From Rothia similimucilaginosa (GTDB taxonomy: Bacteria > Actinomycetota > Actinomycetes > Actinomycetales > Micrococcaceae): a DNA stretch of 64,000 bases. Numbering within the stretch: position 1 is the stretch's first letter; each line of letters opens with the position of its first letter. Location of the stretch: the NCBI RefSeq assembly GCF_029850875.1, contig NZ_JAOVAM010000005.1:124001-188000 (forward strand), in the 5' to 3' direction. Positions 51,931 through 62,164 of this stretch are shown in pieces. A program made the position numbers and the translations under genes. The notes beneath the pieces are model-generated. The model was given only the letters and a program-made list of their open reading frames with translations. It searched no databases and was not told the DNA's origin.

Positions 51931-53383
51931 GTTCTCGTTCCGTCGTGAGTCGGATGTGCCTCGGGCACGCCGTTTTACGGAGCTTTTCCTACTGGTTTTG
52001 GCGGTGGGTGTTGGCTCTTTCGGCATGTACCTGATTGATCCGGAGCACGCTTTTGATACATCGAAGAGCCAGTGGCTGCCGTGCACGGTGGTGCTGGGTA
52101 CTGGTGCTCTTCTGATTCACCTGGTCATGCAGTTCCGCGCGCGTTATGCTGATCCGTTTATTCTGCCGCTAGTGGTGGCTCTGAACGGTATCGGTTTGAC
52201 CATGATTTATCGTCTGGATCCGCAGATTGCGGCTCCGGTGGGTGATGGTCAGCTGATGTGGACCGGCGTGTCTATGGTGCTGTGCGCGATTATTGTGTTC
52301 GTGCTCAGAGATTACCGCGTGTTGCGTAAGGTCACGTACACCTCACTGGTGCTGTCGATGATTCTGCTCATCATGCCGTTGGTTCCGGGTCTGGGTATGG
52401 AGCTCAACGGTGCTCGTATTTGGATCCATATCGGTAACCGCACGTTCCAGCCGGGTGAGGTTGCGAAGATTACGCTGGCGATTTTCTTCGCCGGATATTT
52501 AGCTACGCACCGTGACCTGATTCTGGTGGCGGGCCGCCGCATCGGTCCTATCAATCTGCCGCGTCTGCGTGATTTGGCGCCGGTGTTCTTGGCGTGGATA
52601 GTGAGCCTGGGTGTTCTGGTGTTCCAAAAGGACCTTGGTTCGGCCATCATGTTCTTTGGCTTGTTCATGGCGATGTTGTACCTGTCGACCGGTCGTATTT
52701 CGTGGCTGGTGATTGCGGGTATCGGTATGGCTGTGGGTGGCTATTTTGCATACCACTATGTCTCGCATGTGCACGCTCGTATTTATGCGTGGGTCCACGC
52801 TTTTGATCCAGAGATTTACCAGGCGTCTCCTGGTGGTTCGGGTCAGATTCTGCAGGGCGTTTTTGGTCTGGCTTATGGCGGTCTTTTTGGCCGCGGTTGG
52901 GGTCAGGGCCGAGCGAACCTCGTCCCGTACGCTAACTCAGACATGATTATTTCCTCCTTGGGTGAGGAGCTGGGCTTGGTGGGTCTGGGCGCCATCCTGA
53001 TGATGTTCATGCTCTTGGTTTCGCGTGGTTACCGCGCAGCGTTGGGTACTCGTGATGGTTTCGGTAAGCTGCTGGCTGCTGGCCTGTCCACAGTTATGGT
53101 TCTGCAGCTGTTCGTGGTGATTGGCGGCGTGACTCGCTTGATCCCGCTGACTGGTCTGACAACTCCGTTTATGTCAGCCGGTGGCTCCTCGTTGGTGGCT
53201 AACTGGATAATTGTGGCGCTATGGTTGTCTATTTCTCATAGTGCCCGCGCACCTCACCTGGTGGCTGGTTATGATGCTCCGCAGGGTATTGACCATGCGG
53301 ACACTAGCTACGAGCCGGAGGGTGCTACTAGCGTTCTGGCGCGTATTACGGCTAAGGATTCTGGAGGTGAGAAGAATGGATAG
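51923..53383 (+). CDS. rodA: SEDS peptidoglycan polymerase RodA/FtsW type
   Basis: A 486-residue membrane protein with about ten helices. WIHIGNRTFQPGEVAKI, VFQKDLGSAIMFFG and the late LIPLTGLTTPFMSAGGSSL are SEDS signatures. It polymerises lipid II into glycan strands and works with the transpeptidase encoded next. I start it at ATG 51923, within the pstP stop region, rather than GTG 51911. Its end overlaps pbpA by 8 bp. Confidence 0.94.
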   Translation: MAKFSFRRESDVPRARRFTELFLLVLAVGVGSFGMYLIDPEHAFDTSKSQWLPCTVVLGTGALLIHLVMQFRARYADPFILPLVVALNGIGLTMIYRLDPQIAAPVGDGQLMWTGVSMVLCAIIVFVLRDYRVLRKVTYTSLVLSMILLIMPLVPGLGMELNGARIWIHIGNRTFQPGEVAKITLAIFFAGYLATHRDLILVAGRRIGPINLPRLRDLAPVFLAWIVSLGVLVFQKDLGSAIMFFGLFMAMLYLSTGRISWLVIAGIGMAVGGYFAYHYVSHVHARIYAWVHAFDPEIYQASPGGSGQILQGVFGLAYGGLFGRGWGQGRANLVPYANSDMIISSLGEELGLVGLGAILMMFMLLVSRGYRAALGTRDGFGKLLAAGLSTVMVLQLFVVIGGVTRLIPLTGLTTPFMSAGGSSLVANWIIVALWLSISHSARAPHLVAGYDAPQGIDHADTSYEPEGATSVLARITAKDSGGEKNG

Positions 53384-54815
53384 GGCTATTCGCCGCATGT
53401 GGATGTCTGCCGCGTGCGTGTTTGTTCTGCTGATGGGTACCCTCAGCTATATTCAGTTCTTCGATTCGAAGACTCTGATGAATAATCAGTGGAATTCTCG
53501 AGCGCTCTACGACAATTACGGTTCGGCACGCGGTTCGATCGTGGTTGATGGTACGGAGATTGCTTCGTCGGTGAAATCCGACGATGAGTACAACTACCAG
53601 CGTGTGTATAACCACCCGCTTAAGTATGCGGCTCTGACGGGTTATTTCTCCACGATTTATGGCGCGACGGGCCTGGAAGCTGCACTGGATAAGGAACTTG
53701 CCGGCACGAGCGACAGCCAGTTCTATGACCGTGTGGCGCAGCTGTTTAGTGGTTCTTCTACGCAGGGCGCTAGCGTGGAGCTGACGATTAATTCGAAGCT
53801 TCAAGATATTGCGTATAGCGCTCTGCAGGGCCGTAAGGGCGCTGTGGTGGCAATGAACCCGAAGACCGGTGAGATTCTGGCGATGGCTTCTTCGCCGTCC
53901 TATAATCCGAATCTTCTGTCTGCTCATACGAGCTCTTCGGTTTTGGCGAATTATCAGGCACTGACTTCTGACGAGGACAGCCCCCTGTTCAACCGTGCGA
54001 TTGCCGGTAATACCTATTCACCAGGTTCGACGTTCAAGATTATTGATGCGGTGGCAGCACTGGAGTCCGGCAAGTACAACGCGTCTTCGGTCATTGCGAA
54101 TCCCGCCCAATTGCCTCTGCCGGGTACGAACATTAGCCTGCCGAACTATACCGGCGGTCAGTGTTCGACCCGCACTCAGGCGACAATTGAGTGGGCTTTA
54201 GCTCAGTCCTGTAATACGCCGTTTGCGCAGATTGCGATGGACTTGGGTCAGGAGCGTATCGCGAAGACCGCTGAGAATTTTGGTTACGGCCAGGATTTGA
54301 AGATTCCTTTGACGGTTTCTAAATCGTCTTTCCCGTCGAATCTGACGCAGAGCCAGCTGGCTCAGTCAGCGATTGGTCAGTACGACGTGAAGACCACTCC
54401 GTTGCAGGTGGCGATGACTTCTGCGGCGATTGCAAATGGCGGCGTGCAGATGAAGCCAAACCTGATTCGTTCGGTGAAGACCAGCAACCTGAGCACTTTG
54501 CAGGAGTTCTCTCCTGAGAAGCTGCGTACGTCCACTAGCCCTGAAATTGCTAAGCAGGTGAAGCAGTGGATGGTGAATGCGGTTGATAATGGTATTGCAC
54601 GTAATGCAGGTGTCTCCGGTGTGAAGGTGGCTGGTAAGACAGGTACCGCGGAGACTACGGCAGGTTTGAATAATTCTTGGTTTACCGGTTTCGCGCCGGC
54701 TGATGATCCTCAGATTGCGATTGCTGTGGTCTACGAGGATATTGACGTGGCGACCGGTGCCCAACTGGCAACCAGTACTAGTAAGCAACTCTTTGAGGCG
54801 GTGTTGAACAAGTGA
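53376..54815 (+). CDS. pbpA: Penicillin-binding protein A, class B transpeptidase
   Basis: A 479-residue membrane-anchored transpeptidase. An N-terminal helix ([19 protein letters not shown]) is followed by the catalytic domain with SPGSTFKI (active Ser and Lys), SCNTPF (SxN) and VAGKTGTAE (KTG). It cross-links peptidoglycan made by RodA. GGAGGTGAG lies just before ATG 53376, which I prefer to the longer frame starting at 53211 inside rodA. It ends in a GTGA overlap with pknA. Confidence 0.95.
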   Translation: MDRAIRRMWMSAACVFVLLMGTLSYIQFFDSKTLMNNQWNSRALYDNYGSARGSIVVDGTEIASSVKSDDEYNYQRVYNHPLKYAALTGYFSTIYGATGLEAALDKELAGTSDSQFYDRVAQLFSGSSTQGASVELTINSKLQDIAYSALQGRKGAVVAMNPKTGEILAMASSPSYNPNLLSAHTSSSVLANYQALTSDEDSPLFNRAIAGNTYSPGSTFKIIDAVAALESGKYNASSVIANPAQLPLPGTNISLPNYTGGQCSTRTQATIEWALAQSCNTPFAQIAMDLGQERIAKTAENFGYGQDLKIPLTVSKSSFPSNLTQSQLAQSAIGQYDVKTTPLQVAMTSAAIANGGVQMKPNLIRSVKTSNLSTLQEFSPEKLRTSTSPEIAKQVKQWMVNAVDNGIARNAGVSGVKVAGKTGTAETTAGLNNSWFTGFAPADDPQIAIAVVYEDIDVATGAQLATSTSKQLFEAVLNK

Positions 54816-56557
54816 GGCCTGCGGCTGATATCACTTTGGGCGGGCGCTACACCCTAACCGAACGTATCGCAATTGGCGGTATGGGTGAGGTGTGGAAAGC
54901 TCGCGACAAGGTGCTTGGACGCATCGTTGCGGTCAAGATCCTCAAGGAGGAGTACACCGGTGACCCGGGCTTCTTGGAGCGTTTCCGCGCTGAGGCCCGT
55001 AATACGGCGCTATTGAACCACCCCGGCGTAGCGAATGTTTTCGACTACGGTGAGGAGGACAACTCTGCGTACCTGGTCATGGAGCTGGTGCCGGGGAACC
55101 CGCTCTCTAGCATCATCGAGCATGAGACTACTCTGCCGCCTGATCGTATTCTGAACTTCATTGCTCAGACTGCTCGTGCGCTGGCTGCGGCTCATTCGCA
55201 GGGCCTGGTGCATCGTGACGTAAAGCCCGGTAACCTTATCATCACTCCGGATAATCGTGTGAAGGTGACCGATTTCGGTATTGCTCGTCTGGCTAATCAG
55301 GTGCCGTTGACGGCTACCGGCCAGGTAATGGGTACCGCCCAGTATTTGGCACCGGAGCAGGCGACCGGTCAGGCAGCTACTCCCTCTTCGGATATGTACT
55401 CGTTGGGCATTATTGGTTATGAGTGCCTGGTGGGTCGCCGTCCGTTTACGGGTGAGTCGCAGATTGCGATTGCATTGGCTCAGGTGAATGATCCGCCGCC
55501 GCCGCTTCCGGAGACCATCCCGGGTCCTGCTCGTGCACTGATTATGTGTCTTTTGGCGAAGGACCCGGCTCAGCGTCCTAAGGATGCGACCGCTCTGGCG
55601 TCTGCGGTGGATGCGATTCGTCGCCGCGACCTGAAGGCTGCGGTGAAGGCTGTTCCTTCTCTGGCTCAGTTCTTGGCTGAGGAGAACGCTGATGACGCTA
55701 CTATCGCAATGACCGCTATGGATGTTGCGGCTGAACCGATTAGCGCTTCTTCTACTCCGCGTTTCGGTTCTGGCGGTCGTTTCTCGCCGGAGCCGACGAC
55801 GGCGCCAATTCCTCGTACGAGTGAGCAGACGATGCGCCCCATGTCTGGTCGTGTGAAGTCTACTCCTGCTCCTGCAGCGAAGCGTGGTCCGAACGTGTGG
55901 ATGTGGGTTGCTCTGCTGCTGGCAATTGTGCTGATTATTGGTGGTATTTGGACGGTCCTTTCTTCTAATAATGGTGGCGGTTCGCCTGATTCGGTTCCGA
56001 GCGCTTCTTCGTCTGTTGTTCCGACGAACACGGGTACCGTTTCTACGGTGGAGCCAACTGATTCTGCTTCTGCCTCTGGCGCAAAGCAGAAGGTGACTGT
56101 CAATGCGATTAACTATGAGGGTCGCGAACTGCAGGATGCGGTGAACGAGCTGAAGAATCTGGGTTTGTCTCCCAAGACTGAGGGCATTGAGTCGACTCAG
56201 CCGGAGAACACGGTGATTTCGGTTTCTCCGACGGGTACTTTGGATCAGGGTAATAGCGTGACTGTTCGCTATTCGACCGGTCCGAAGTCGGTGACTTTGC
56301 CGTCGAACCTTGAGGGTAAGAACGTGGATGAGGCATCGAAGGCTGTTGCTGCTTTGGGTGTGAATGTTTCTCTGCATTATGAGAATTCGGACACTGCAGC
56401 TCCCGGTACGGTGCTTCGTACTACCCCGTCGTCTGGCACCAAGGTTACGGTTGGTAGTAATGTAGACATGTATGTGGCCTCTTCCAGCTCGGGTAGGGGA
56501 TCTAGTGCAAGCGCTTCGGCTTCACGGTCTGCGTCGGCTTCTGCGTCGGCGCGTTAG
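54812..56557 (+). CDS. pknA: Ser/Thr kinase PknA with PASTA-type repeats
   Basis: A 581-residue receptor kinase. The kinase domain (about 8-275) has [11 protein letters not shown], the Lys in [20 protein letters not shown] and the APEQ segment. A linker, one helix ([21 protein letters not shown], about 366-387) and two extracellular PASTA-like repeats (about 430-565) follow, then a Ser/Ala-rich end. Mycobacterial PknA lacks PASTA repeats, so this longer form is notable though seen in related genera. It starts at GTG 54812, overlapping pbpA. It phosphorylates wall-synthesis and division proteins. Confidence 0.93.
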   Translation: MRPAADITLGGRYTLTERIAIGGMGEVWKARDKVLGRIVAVKILKEEYTGDPGFLERFRAEARNTALLNHPGVANVFDYGEEDNSAYLVMELVPGNPLSSIIEHETTLPPDRILNFIAQTARALAAAHSQGLVHRDVKPGNLIITPDNRVKVTDFGIARLANQVPLTATGQVMGTAQYLAPEQATGQAATPSSDMYSLGIIGYECLVGRRPFTGESQIAIALAQVNDPPPPLPETIPGPARALIMCLLAKDPAQRPKDATALASAVDAIRRRDLKAAVKAVPSLAQFLAEENADDATIAMTAMDVAAEPISASSTPRFGSGGRFSPEPTTAPIPRTSEQTMRPMSGRVKSTPAPAAKRGPNVWMWVALLLAIVLIIGGIWTVLSSNNGGGSPDSVPSASSSVVPTNTGTVSTVEPTDSASASGAKQKVTVNAINYEGRELQDAVNELKNLGLSPKTEGIESTQPENTVISVSPTGTLDQGNSVTVRYSTGPKSVTLPSNLEGKNVDEASKAVAALGVNVSLHYENSDTAAPGTVLRTTPSSGTKVTVGSNVDMYVASSSSGRGSSASASASRSASASASAR

Positions 56558-56604
56558 CCCCTACATTTTGATTTAGTTTTAGTCTTAGTGATCCAGGAGA
56601 ACTT

Positions 56605-58635
56605 ATGGACCTGTCGGTTCCCGACACGGTTGATAACCGTTACAAGGTACTCGAGGTAATCGGTACCGGTGCAATGGCAACCGTTTATGCTGCTGAGGAT
56701 ACTCGCCTTGGCCGCAAGGTTGCGCTTAAGATTCTGCGCCCGGAGCAGGCCCAGGACGATACGTTCCGCGCACGCTTTAAGCGTGAGGCGGAGGCGGTGG
56801 CGTCTCTGAACAATCCTGCGATTGTTGCTGTCTATGACACCGGTTCGTATAACCCCTCTCAGGAGGGTAAGGAGTCTGCTTCTTCGGAAGAGGGCCCCGC
56901 TATTCCTTATATTGTGATGGAGTACGTGGAGGGTCATACACTGCGTTCCATCCTGTCCCGTGGCGGTCACCCGCCGGTCCGTGATGCTTTGGGTTATTCC
57001 GAGCAGTTGCTGGGTGCTTTACAGTACAGCCACTCAATGGGCATTATTCACCGCGATATTAAGCCCGCAAATATAATGGTGCTGGACCGCACTAGCGAGG
57101 ATATCGCTAAGGGTCAGCCTGGCCAGATTAAGGTCATGGATTTCGGTATTTCCCGTGCCATCGAGGAGGCTGGCGAGGCCCTAACCAAGGCTAACGTGGT
57201 GATGGGTAGCGCACGCTACATGTCCCCTGAGCAGGTCAGTGGCAAGAATGTTGATGCACGCAGCGATTTGTACTCTGCTGCTTGTGTGATTTACGAGATG
57301 ATTGCTGGTCATTCTCCGTTCGATGCTGAGTCGAATGTTGACCTGGCGGCTAAGCATCTCTCTGACGCTCCTGAGCCTCCGAGCAAGTTCACTCCGCTTG
57401 AGGTTCCGGCGGGTCTGGATGCCATCATTCTGAAGGGTCTGGCAAAGAACCCAGATGAGCGTTATCAGAGCGCAGCTGAGTTCGCTCAGGCTCTAGTTTC
57501 GGTTGTTCGCCCGGGTGAAGAGACCGTGGTTCAGGATGCAGCAATGACTACTGCTTTTGTTCCTTCGGCGGCTACTGCTTCCTTAGGTGAGGATTACGCC
57601 CCGTACACCACCTCGATTACTGAGGCTTCGGTGGAAGACGGCGGCCTCAACGGCTTCTTCGAGTATGAAGACGATGAGGAGCTGTACGATGATGAGGAAT
57701 ACGCGGAATACGATGAGTCTTCGCCGCGTAAGCGTGCGTGGGTTCGTTTCCTCGTGGGTACTCTGATTGCGGCTCTGTTGGTCTTCAGCGTCGGCTCGGT
57801 GCTGTACTACCAGAACAAGCTCAATGAGATTCCGCAGGTTTCAGTTCCGGCTGTGGTAAATGTTTCACGAGATGATGCCGAGAATCAGCTGCGTAACCTG
57901 GGCTTCGTGCTGGAGTACCGTCAGGGCTACTCGGACAACATCAAGAAGGGTGACGTTATCAGCGTTGAGCCGGGTGTTGGTTCTAAGGTTGATAAGGGCT
58001 CAACCGTTATTGTGACTGTTTCGAACGGTCCAGAGAAGGTTAAGCTACCGGGTAACCTACAAGGTCAGAGTGAGGCGTATGTCCGTAACACTCTGAAGGA
58101 CCTGGGACTGGTGGATGGCCGTGTTACCACCGTGGAGAGCGCTTCTGTTCCTGCGGGTATGGTTGTGGAGCTTTCGCCGGAGAAGGGCTCGACCGATGAT
58201 AAGGGTGTTCAGACCGTTGAGGCTGGTAGCACCGTAAACATCGTCCTGTCCTCCGGTAAGGTGAAGGTCCCCTCGTTGGTGGGTCTGACCAAGGACCAGG
58301 CGATTGCTGCTCTGACCGCTCAGGATGTTCTACTGAACACTAACATTGAGACTGTTCAGACTAACGAGCGTCCTGCGGGCACTGTGCTTTCGCAGAGCTC
58401 TGCAGCGGGTACTCTGGTAGCTCAGAACAGCACGGTGACGATCCGTGTGGCTGCTACTCCGACTGCTGCGGCAGCTACTCCGACTGCTGCAGCAGCAAAT
58501 AACCGTCCTTCAGGTTCAGCTTCGGCGCCTGTGGCACCGACTGCTTCTGCTTCTGCATCTACCCGTACGATTCAGAGCAATAACGCGAACGCCAATGCGA
58601 ACAACGCTAATAACACTAATGCGAATACCCGCTAA
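56605..58635 (+). CDS. pknB: Ser/Thr kinase PknB with three PASTA repeats
   Basis: A 676-residue receptor kinase. Kinase motifs are GTGAMATVYAAED, VALKIL, HRDIKPAN and VMDFGIS. An acidic stretch (FEYEDDEELYDDEEYAEYDE) precedes the helix (FLVGTLIAALLVFSVGSVLYY, about 385-405). Three PASTA repeats of about 65 residues follow (VSVPAVVNVSRDDAENQL, VKLPGNLQGQSEAYV, VKVPSLVGLTKDQAIAAL), and the protein ends in an Ala/Ser/Asn-rich tail. PASTA repeats bind lipid II or muropeptides and localise the kinase to growing wall. GGAG precedes ATG 56605. It is the last gene of the operon. Confidence 0.95.
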   Translation: MDLSVPDTVDNRYKVLEVIGTGAMATVYAAEDTRLGRKVALKILRPEQAQDDTFRARFKREAEAVASLNNPAIVAVYDTGSYNPSQEGKESASSEEGPAIPYIVMEYVEGHTLRSILSRGGHPPVRDALGYSEQLLGALQYSHSMGIIHRDIKPANIMVLDRTSEDIAKGQPGQIKVMDFGISRAIEEAGEALTKANVVMGSARYMSPEQVSGKNVDARSDLYSAACVIYEMIAGHSPFDAESNVDLAAKHLSDAPEPPSKFTPLEVPAGLDAIILKGLAKNPDERYQSAAEFAQALVSVVRPGEETVVQDAAMTTAFVPSAATASLGEDYAPYTTSITEASVEDGGLNGFFEYEDDEELYDDEEYAEYDESSPRKRAWVRFLVGTLIAALLVFSVGSVLYYQNKLNEIPQVSVPAVVNVSRDDAENQLRNLGFVLEYRQGYSDNIKKGDVISVEPGVGSKVDKGSTVIVTVSNGPEKVKLPGNLQGQSEAYVRNTLKDLGLVDGRVTTVESASVPAGMVVELSPEKGSTDDKGVQTVEAGSTVNIVLSSGKVKVPSLVGLTKDQAIAALTAQDVLLNTNIETVQTNERPAGTVLSQSSAAGTLVAQNSTVTIRVAATPTAAAATPTAAAANNRPSGSASAPVAPTASASASTRTIQSNNANANANNANNTNANTR

Positions 58636-58654
58636 GGGGTTCTAACGACTAACC

Positions 58655-58702
58655 AAAAGGGGCGGCACTCCACACCAAACGGTGTGGGGTGCCGCCCCTT
58701 TT
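58655..58702 (+). terminator. Terminator after pknB
   Basis: A stem of about 22 bp (AAAAGGGGCGGCA...CACACC and mirror) around AAAC, ending in TTTTT. A separate 9-bp inverted repeat (58747-58755 with 58790-58798) lies beyond the convergent trpG/pabA gene. Confidence 0.92.
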
Positions 58703-58820
58703 TGTATACATGGCTTCGGGTTAGGAAGTGTGTGAGGGTAAAGTTATCGCCTCCAGTTTCCCTATAGTATGTCTACTACGGGGCTTCTAGAGGCGATATA
58801 AACAGTTGAGGGCGGCTTTA

Positions 58821-59453
58821 CTAAGCCATGAGGGGTGAGAGGCTCTTAGCGCGCTCTGCGGCTCCCTGCAGGCCAGTTTCTTCGAGCCAGTTGCCGAGCA
58901 TGAGGTATCCGCTTTCGGTCAGGACCGATTCAGGATGGAACTGCACCCCGTGCATGGGGGCTTCGCGGTGGCGCAGACCCATAATGATGCCGTTGTCGGT
59001 GGTGGAGGTGGTTTCCAGGATCTCGTGCATGGTTTCGGGTACGACTGCCAGGGAGTGATAGCGGGTCGCGGTGAAGGGGTTGGGCACATCTTTGAATACG
59101 GAGACGTTCTCGTGCACGAGGCGGGAGGTCTTGCCGTGCATGAGTTCGGGAGCATGGGTAACGGTGCCACCGAATGCCTCCGCGATGGCTTGGTGGCCAA
59201 GGCATACACCCAATAGAGGTTTCTTCGCTTCAGCTGCCCAGCGAATAGTGTCAATGATAACGCCTGCTTCTGCAGGGGCGCCGGGGCCCGGGGAGACGAG
59301 CACGCCGTCGTGTTCTTCGGCGAGCTTGATGACGGCGTCAAGTTCATATTCGTCATTACGGATGACGGTGGTTTCAGCGCCGAGCTGCTGAATGTAGCCG
59401 ACTAGAGTGAAGACGAAACTGTCGTAGTTGTCGATGACAAGGATGCGGGTCAT
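58821..59453 (-). CDS. Glutamine amidotransferase of anthranilate/aminodeoxychorismate synthase
   Basis: A 210-residue class I glutaminase: VIDNYDSFVFTLVGYIQQLG, VSPGPGAPAEAG, the nucleophile Cys in LLGVCLGHQAIAEAFGG, and the His-Glu pair in VQFHPESVLT. It supplies ammonia to TrpE or PabB for tryptophan or folate synthesis. The two are hard to tell apart, and one protein can serve both. In many actinobacteria this gene sits next to pknB away from other trp genes, as here. Confidence 0.92.
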   Translation of the reverse strand: MTRILVIDNYDSFVFTLVGYIQQLGAETTVIRNDEYELDAVIKLAEEHDGVLVSPGPGAPAEAGVIIDTIRWAAEAKKPLLGVCLGHQAIAEAFGGTVTHAPELMHGKTSRLVHENVSVFKDVPNPFTATRYHSLAVVPETMHEILETTSTTDNGIIMGLRHREAPMHGVQFHPESVLTESGYLMLGNWLEETGLQGAAERAKSLSPLMA

Positions 59454-59468
59454 GGCACGTCCTTAGCA

Positions 59469-59630
59469 CTAATGGTTGATGGTGACGTTCAAGTTGAAGG
59501 GGCCGTACTCTGCGAAGTGGGGGAAGACGAATTCCATGAGCAGGTAGACTACGGCGAGTATCAGCACAATAGCGATGATGATGCGAACCCACAGGGGGCC
59601 GGGGAGGTGACGGAAAATCCATGCATACAT
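59469..59630 (-). CDS. Small single-helix membrane protein
   Basis: 53 residues: a basic start (MYAWIFRHLPGPLWVR), one strong helix (IIIAIVLILAVVYLLMEFVF) and a short tail. AGAGGAAAAG precedes ATG 59630, which I prefer to the longer frame that would overlap the sortase gene. Similar short proteins follow class E sortase genes in actinobacteria; function unknown. Confidence 0.75.
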   Translation of the reverse strand: MYAWIFRHLPGPLWVRIIIAIVLILAVVYLLMEFVFPHFAEYGPFNLNVTINH

Positions 59631-59649
59631 CTGCTTTTCCTCTCTGTTT

Positions 59650-60399
59650 TTAGGATCCTGCGACGGAGGCGGCAATTTCTGCGGGCGCTCCGGCTGCGGC
59701 GGGCCGCCAGGATTCAAGGCGGGCGTGGACAATGTATCGTTCGGTGTCACCGTAGCGCGGGTGGCAGGTGGTGAGCGTCAGAAGGCGCTCGGTGGGTGCT
59801 ACACCAGGCTGTCCGGGGACGGGTTCGATAACTTCTACCTGGTCGGGCTGCACGATTTCGTGGCTGTAGACGGTGTAGGTGTAGTAGCCGTCTTTGGTGC
59901 GCACGTAGATGTGGTCGCCTTCGGTGAGCAGGTCAATGTCGTTGAGGACTTTACCGCGGGTTTGGCGGTGGCCTGCGAGGGAGAAGTTGCCAATCTGTCC
60001 GGGCATGGCGCTTCCTTCGTAATGGCCGAGTCCGAGGGAGTCGAGCACGTCGGAGCTGGTGCCCTGGGTGGCGGGGCGCTGGTAGTCGGATCCGAACTTG
60101 GGGATGTAGACGATGCCGAAGACTTCACCGTGGCCGGGTTCACTCAGACCTGCGGGAGGGGTGTTGGGATCCCAGTTGGGTAGGGGTTCGGCGGGGGTGG
60201 AGTCAAATTCCTGGACGAGGGTGCTGACGGCTTGGGATTGGGTGCGGTCAGCGTCGATGTTGGTCCACCAGAGCTGCCATGCGACGAAGAGCAGTAGCAG
60301 CAAGCCGACGGTGATAAGGAGTTCGCCTGTAATCTGGATAATCCAGCGCAGCACGGTGCGGGGGTGGCGCTCTGCGGTGGGTGCCGTTCCTTGGCTCAT
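59650..60399 (-). CDS. srtE: Class E sortase
   Basis: A 249-residue membrane-anchored transpeptidase. One N-terminal helix (ELLITVGLLLLLFVAWQLWW) is followed by the sortase fold with AGHRQTRG (catalytic His) and LTLTTCHPR (catalytic Cys), and a later Arg in ERYIVHARLE. Class E enzymes join LAxTG proteins to the wall, and a LARTG protein is encoded at 16-18.9 kb in this window. AAAGGAG before ATG 60399 decides the start over an upstream ATG. It lies beside trpG/pabA and crgA as in other actinobacteria. Confidence 0.92.
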   Translation of the reverse strand: MSQGTAPTAERHPRTVLRWIIQITGELLITVGLLLLLFVAWQLWWTNIDADRTQSQAVSTLVQEFDSTPAEPLPNWDPNTPPAGLSEPGHGEVFGIVYIPKFGSDYQRPATQGTSSDVLDSLGLGHYEGSAMPGQIGNFSLAGHRQTRGKVLNDIDLLTEGDHIYVRTKDGYYTYTVYSHEIVQPDQVEVIEPVPGQPGVAPTERLLTLTTCHPRYGDTERYIVHARLESWRPAAAGAPAEIAASVAGS

Positions 60400-60558
60400 G
60401 CGTTCTCCTTTGTCCTTTGGGTTGTGTATGTTCTTGGGTGCCGGGTGGCGTTCCTTATCTTTCAACGCACGGAGAAGGTGAAATCATCCCGTAAGTCTGC
60501 AAAGATAGGTGTGAACATATATTTTTAGGTTACCCATACAACAATAAGCGGAGGAAGT

Positions 60559-60873
60559 ATGTCGACCAACTCGGCTAAGGTATCGTCCAAGAAGAAGTCT
60601 CAGAAGTCTGCTAAGTCTGAGGTGGAGGATGCGAGCGAGCTGCGTCTGCGTGAGATTGCTCGTGAGATGGAGAGCGGCACGCAGCTGAAGGAGCAGACTC
60701 CGTTGTGGTACCGCGTCATTATGTTCTCGCTGTTGGCGGTGGGCATTCTGTGGATTATTGTTTTCTACATTACGCAGGGCCTGTTTCCGATTCCTGATAT
60801 GGGTATGTGGAATGTGAGTGTTGGTGTGGGCGCCATGATGGCGAGCATGCTGATGATGACTCGCTGGCGTTAG
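60559..60873 (+). CDS. crgA: Cell division protein CrgA
   Basis: A 104-residue protein with a Lys/Ser-rich N-terminus and two helices (VIMFSLLAVGILWIIVFYI and the MWNVSVGVGAMMASMLMM segment), the CrgA/UPF0233 pattern specific to actinobacteria. CrgA is part of the divisome and contacts FtsZ-ring and septal PBPs. GGAGG precedes ATG 60559. Confidence 0.95.
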   Translation: MSTNSAKVSSKKKSQKSAKSEVEDASELRLREIAREMESGTQLKEQTPLWYRVIMFSLLAVGILWIIVFYITQGLFPIPDMGMWNVSVGVGAMMASMLMMTRWR

Positions 60874-60878
60874 ATCTT

Positions 60879-60920
60879 ATATAGAGGCGGCCGTCCCGTG
60901 TGGGGTAGCCGCCTCTATAT
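60879..60920 (+). terminator. Terminator after crgA
   Basis: ATATAGAGGCGGC (60879-60891) pairs with GCCGCCTCTATAT (60908-60920). It overlaps no gene; the tail is not U-rich on the plus strand. Confidence 0.7.
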
Positions 60921-61043
60921 GTGTCTTGGGGTATTGAGAGTTTTATTACCCGGTTCTTATATTCTTATATAAACATATAATCTAGTCAGACTTATATTTT
61001 TAATATTTTGAGTTAAGTTTAGCATCATGAACCAAGGAACCCT

Positions 61044-61961
61044 TTAGTAGATTAGGTCGCCTCGTGCCGCTTCGTGGACGCGCCTGGTTACGGTCTCCAT
61101 GACGGGCGAGTTGATGTTCCAGCGCTGCCAGTAGAGAGGGAATTCTACAGGGGTTGTGGCGAGCTTCACGAGGTGTCCGCTTTCCAGTTCTTCGGCGCAT
61201 TGCGCCTCAGGAATGAGGCCCCAGGCAATACCGGAGCTGACGGCACGTGCATAGTCCGGAGATGAGGGAATATAGATGGTGGGACTTTGGATGAAGGTTT
61301 CTTCGGCCTCCAGACCTACCTCTTTTTCAATGAGGGCTCGTGCTATATCCTGCACAAAGTCTTTACGGTCATATTCGACAACAGGGGCACGATTGAGCTC
61401 TTCGTGGCTCATGGTCTTGGGCCAACCGGGTAGATATCGCTGTATATAGTCGGGGGTGGCAACGCACCAGTAGCGTGCCACGCCGAGGGTCTCGACGGAG
61501 CAGCCGGGGATTTTTTCGGGCTTAGAAGTGATGACTGCCATGACTTCTCCGGATCGGAGCATGGCGGATGAGTGGAATTCGCCTTCTCGTCGCAGATCGC
61601 AGAAGATGCTGTCTTCGCGGCTGAGGGTTCCTACGGCATCGATGAACCAGGTGGCGAGTGAGTCAGCGTTGACGGCAATGGAGACGCTCTGGAAGCCACC
61701 GGCACCCATGAGCTCGCGTTCCATTTCTTGCTGCAGGAATGCGCTCTGCCGGGCGATGCGTAGCACGCTTTGTCCGGCGTCGGTAGGGGTGACGGGGTTA
61801 CTTCGGCGTAGCAGGACCTTTCCGGCAATCTGCTCCATAGCTTTGATGCGTTGGGAGATGGCGGAGGGGCTCACTCGCAGGATATCTGCCGCCGCGTCGA
61901 AGGTGCCGTATTCGATGACGGTGGCGAAGGTGGTGAGCTGGTCGGTACTGAAACGTGTCAT
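61044..61961 (-). CDS. LysR-type regulator ArgP/LysG-like
   Basis: A 305-residue LysR-family activator. The N-terminal HTH reads DQLTTFATVIEYGTFDAAAD and VSPSAISQRIKAMEQ, close to ArgP/LysG. The C-terminal part is the effector-binding domain. It is divergent from an LysE-type exporter gene, which is the classical LysG-LysE pair in which lysine, arginine or histidine binding activates export. The 203-bp gap (61962-62164) should hold the binding site; I see no perfect palindrome there. Confidence 0.92.
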   Translation of the reverse strand: MTRFSTDQLTTFATVIEYGTFDAAADILRVSPSAISQRIKAMEQIAGKVLLRRSNPVTPTDAGQSVLRIARQSAFLQQEMERELMGAGGFQSVSIAVNADSLATWFIDAVGTLSREDSIFCDLRREGEFHSSAMLRSGEVMAVITSKPEKIPGCSVETLGVARYWCVATPDYIQRYLPGWPKTMSHEELNRAPVVEYDRKDFVQDIARALIEKEVGLEAEETFIQSPTIYIPSSPDYARAVSSGIAWGLIPEAQCAEELESGHLVKLATTPVEFPLYWQRWNINSPVMETVTRRVHEAARGDLIY

Positions 61962-62164
61962 AAGAATATCTTACGCAATGTGAAAATATTTAGATAGATT
62001 TAGGGTCCTTTTTCGCGTATTCTCGTCTCTGGCACTTCACACTTCCGCTAACGCACTTTATCCCTGCATCACGAGCTTTCGCCTGGCAAGCTGTTATTAG
62101 AAGGAGCCACCACCCGCAATATCCACAAAGCCCGTACCGTTTTATCGACATAGAAAGTTTCACA

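Noticed and set aside
57858-57875. TGTTTCACGAG inside pknB, resembling half of a parS site
   Set aside because: Only the left half matches; the right half of the palindrome is missing.
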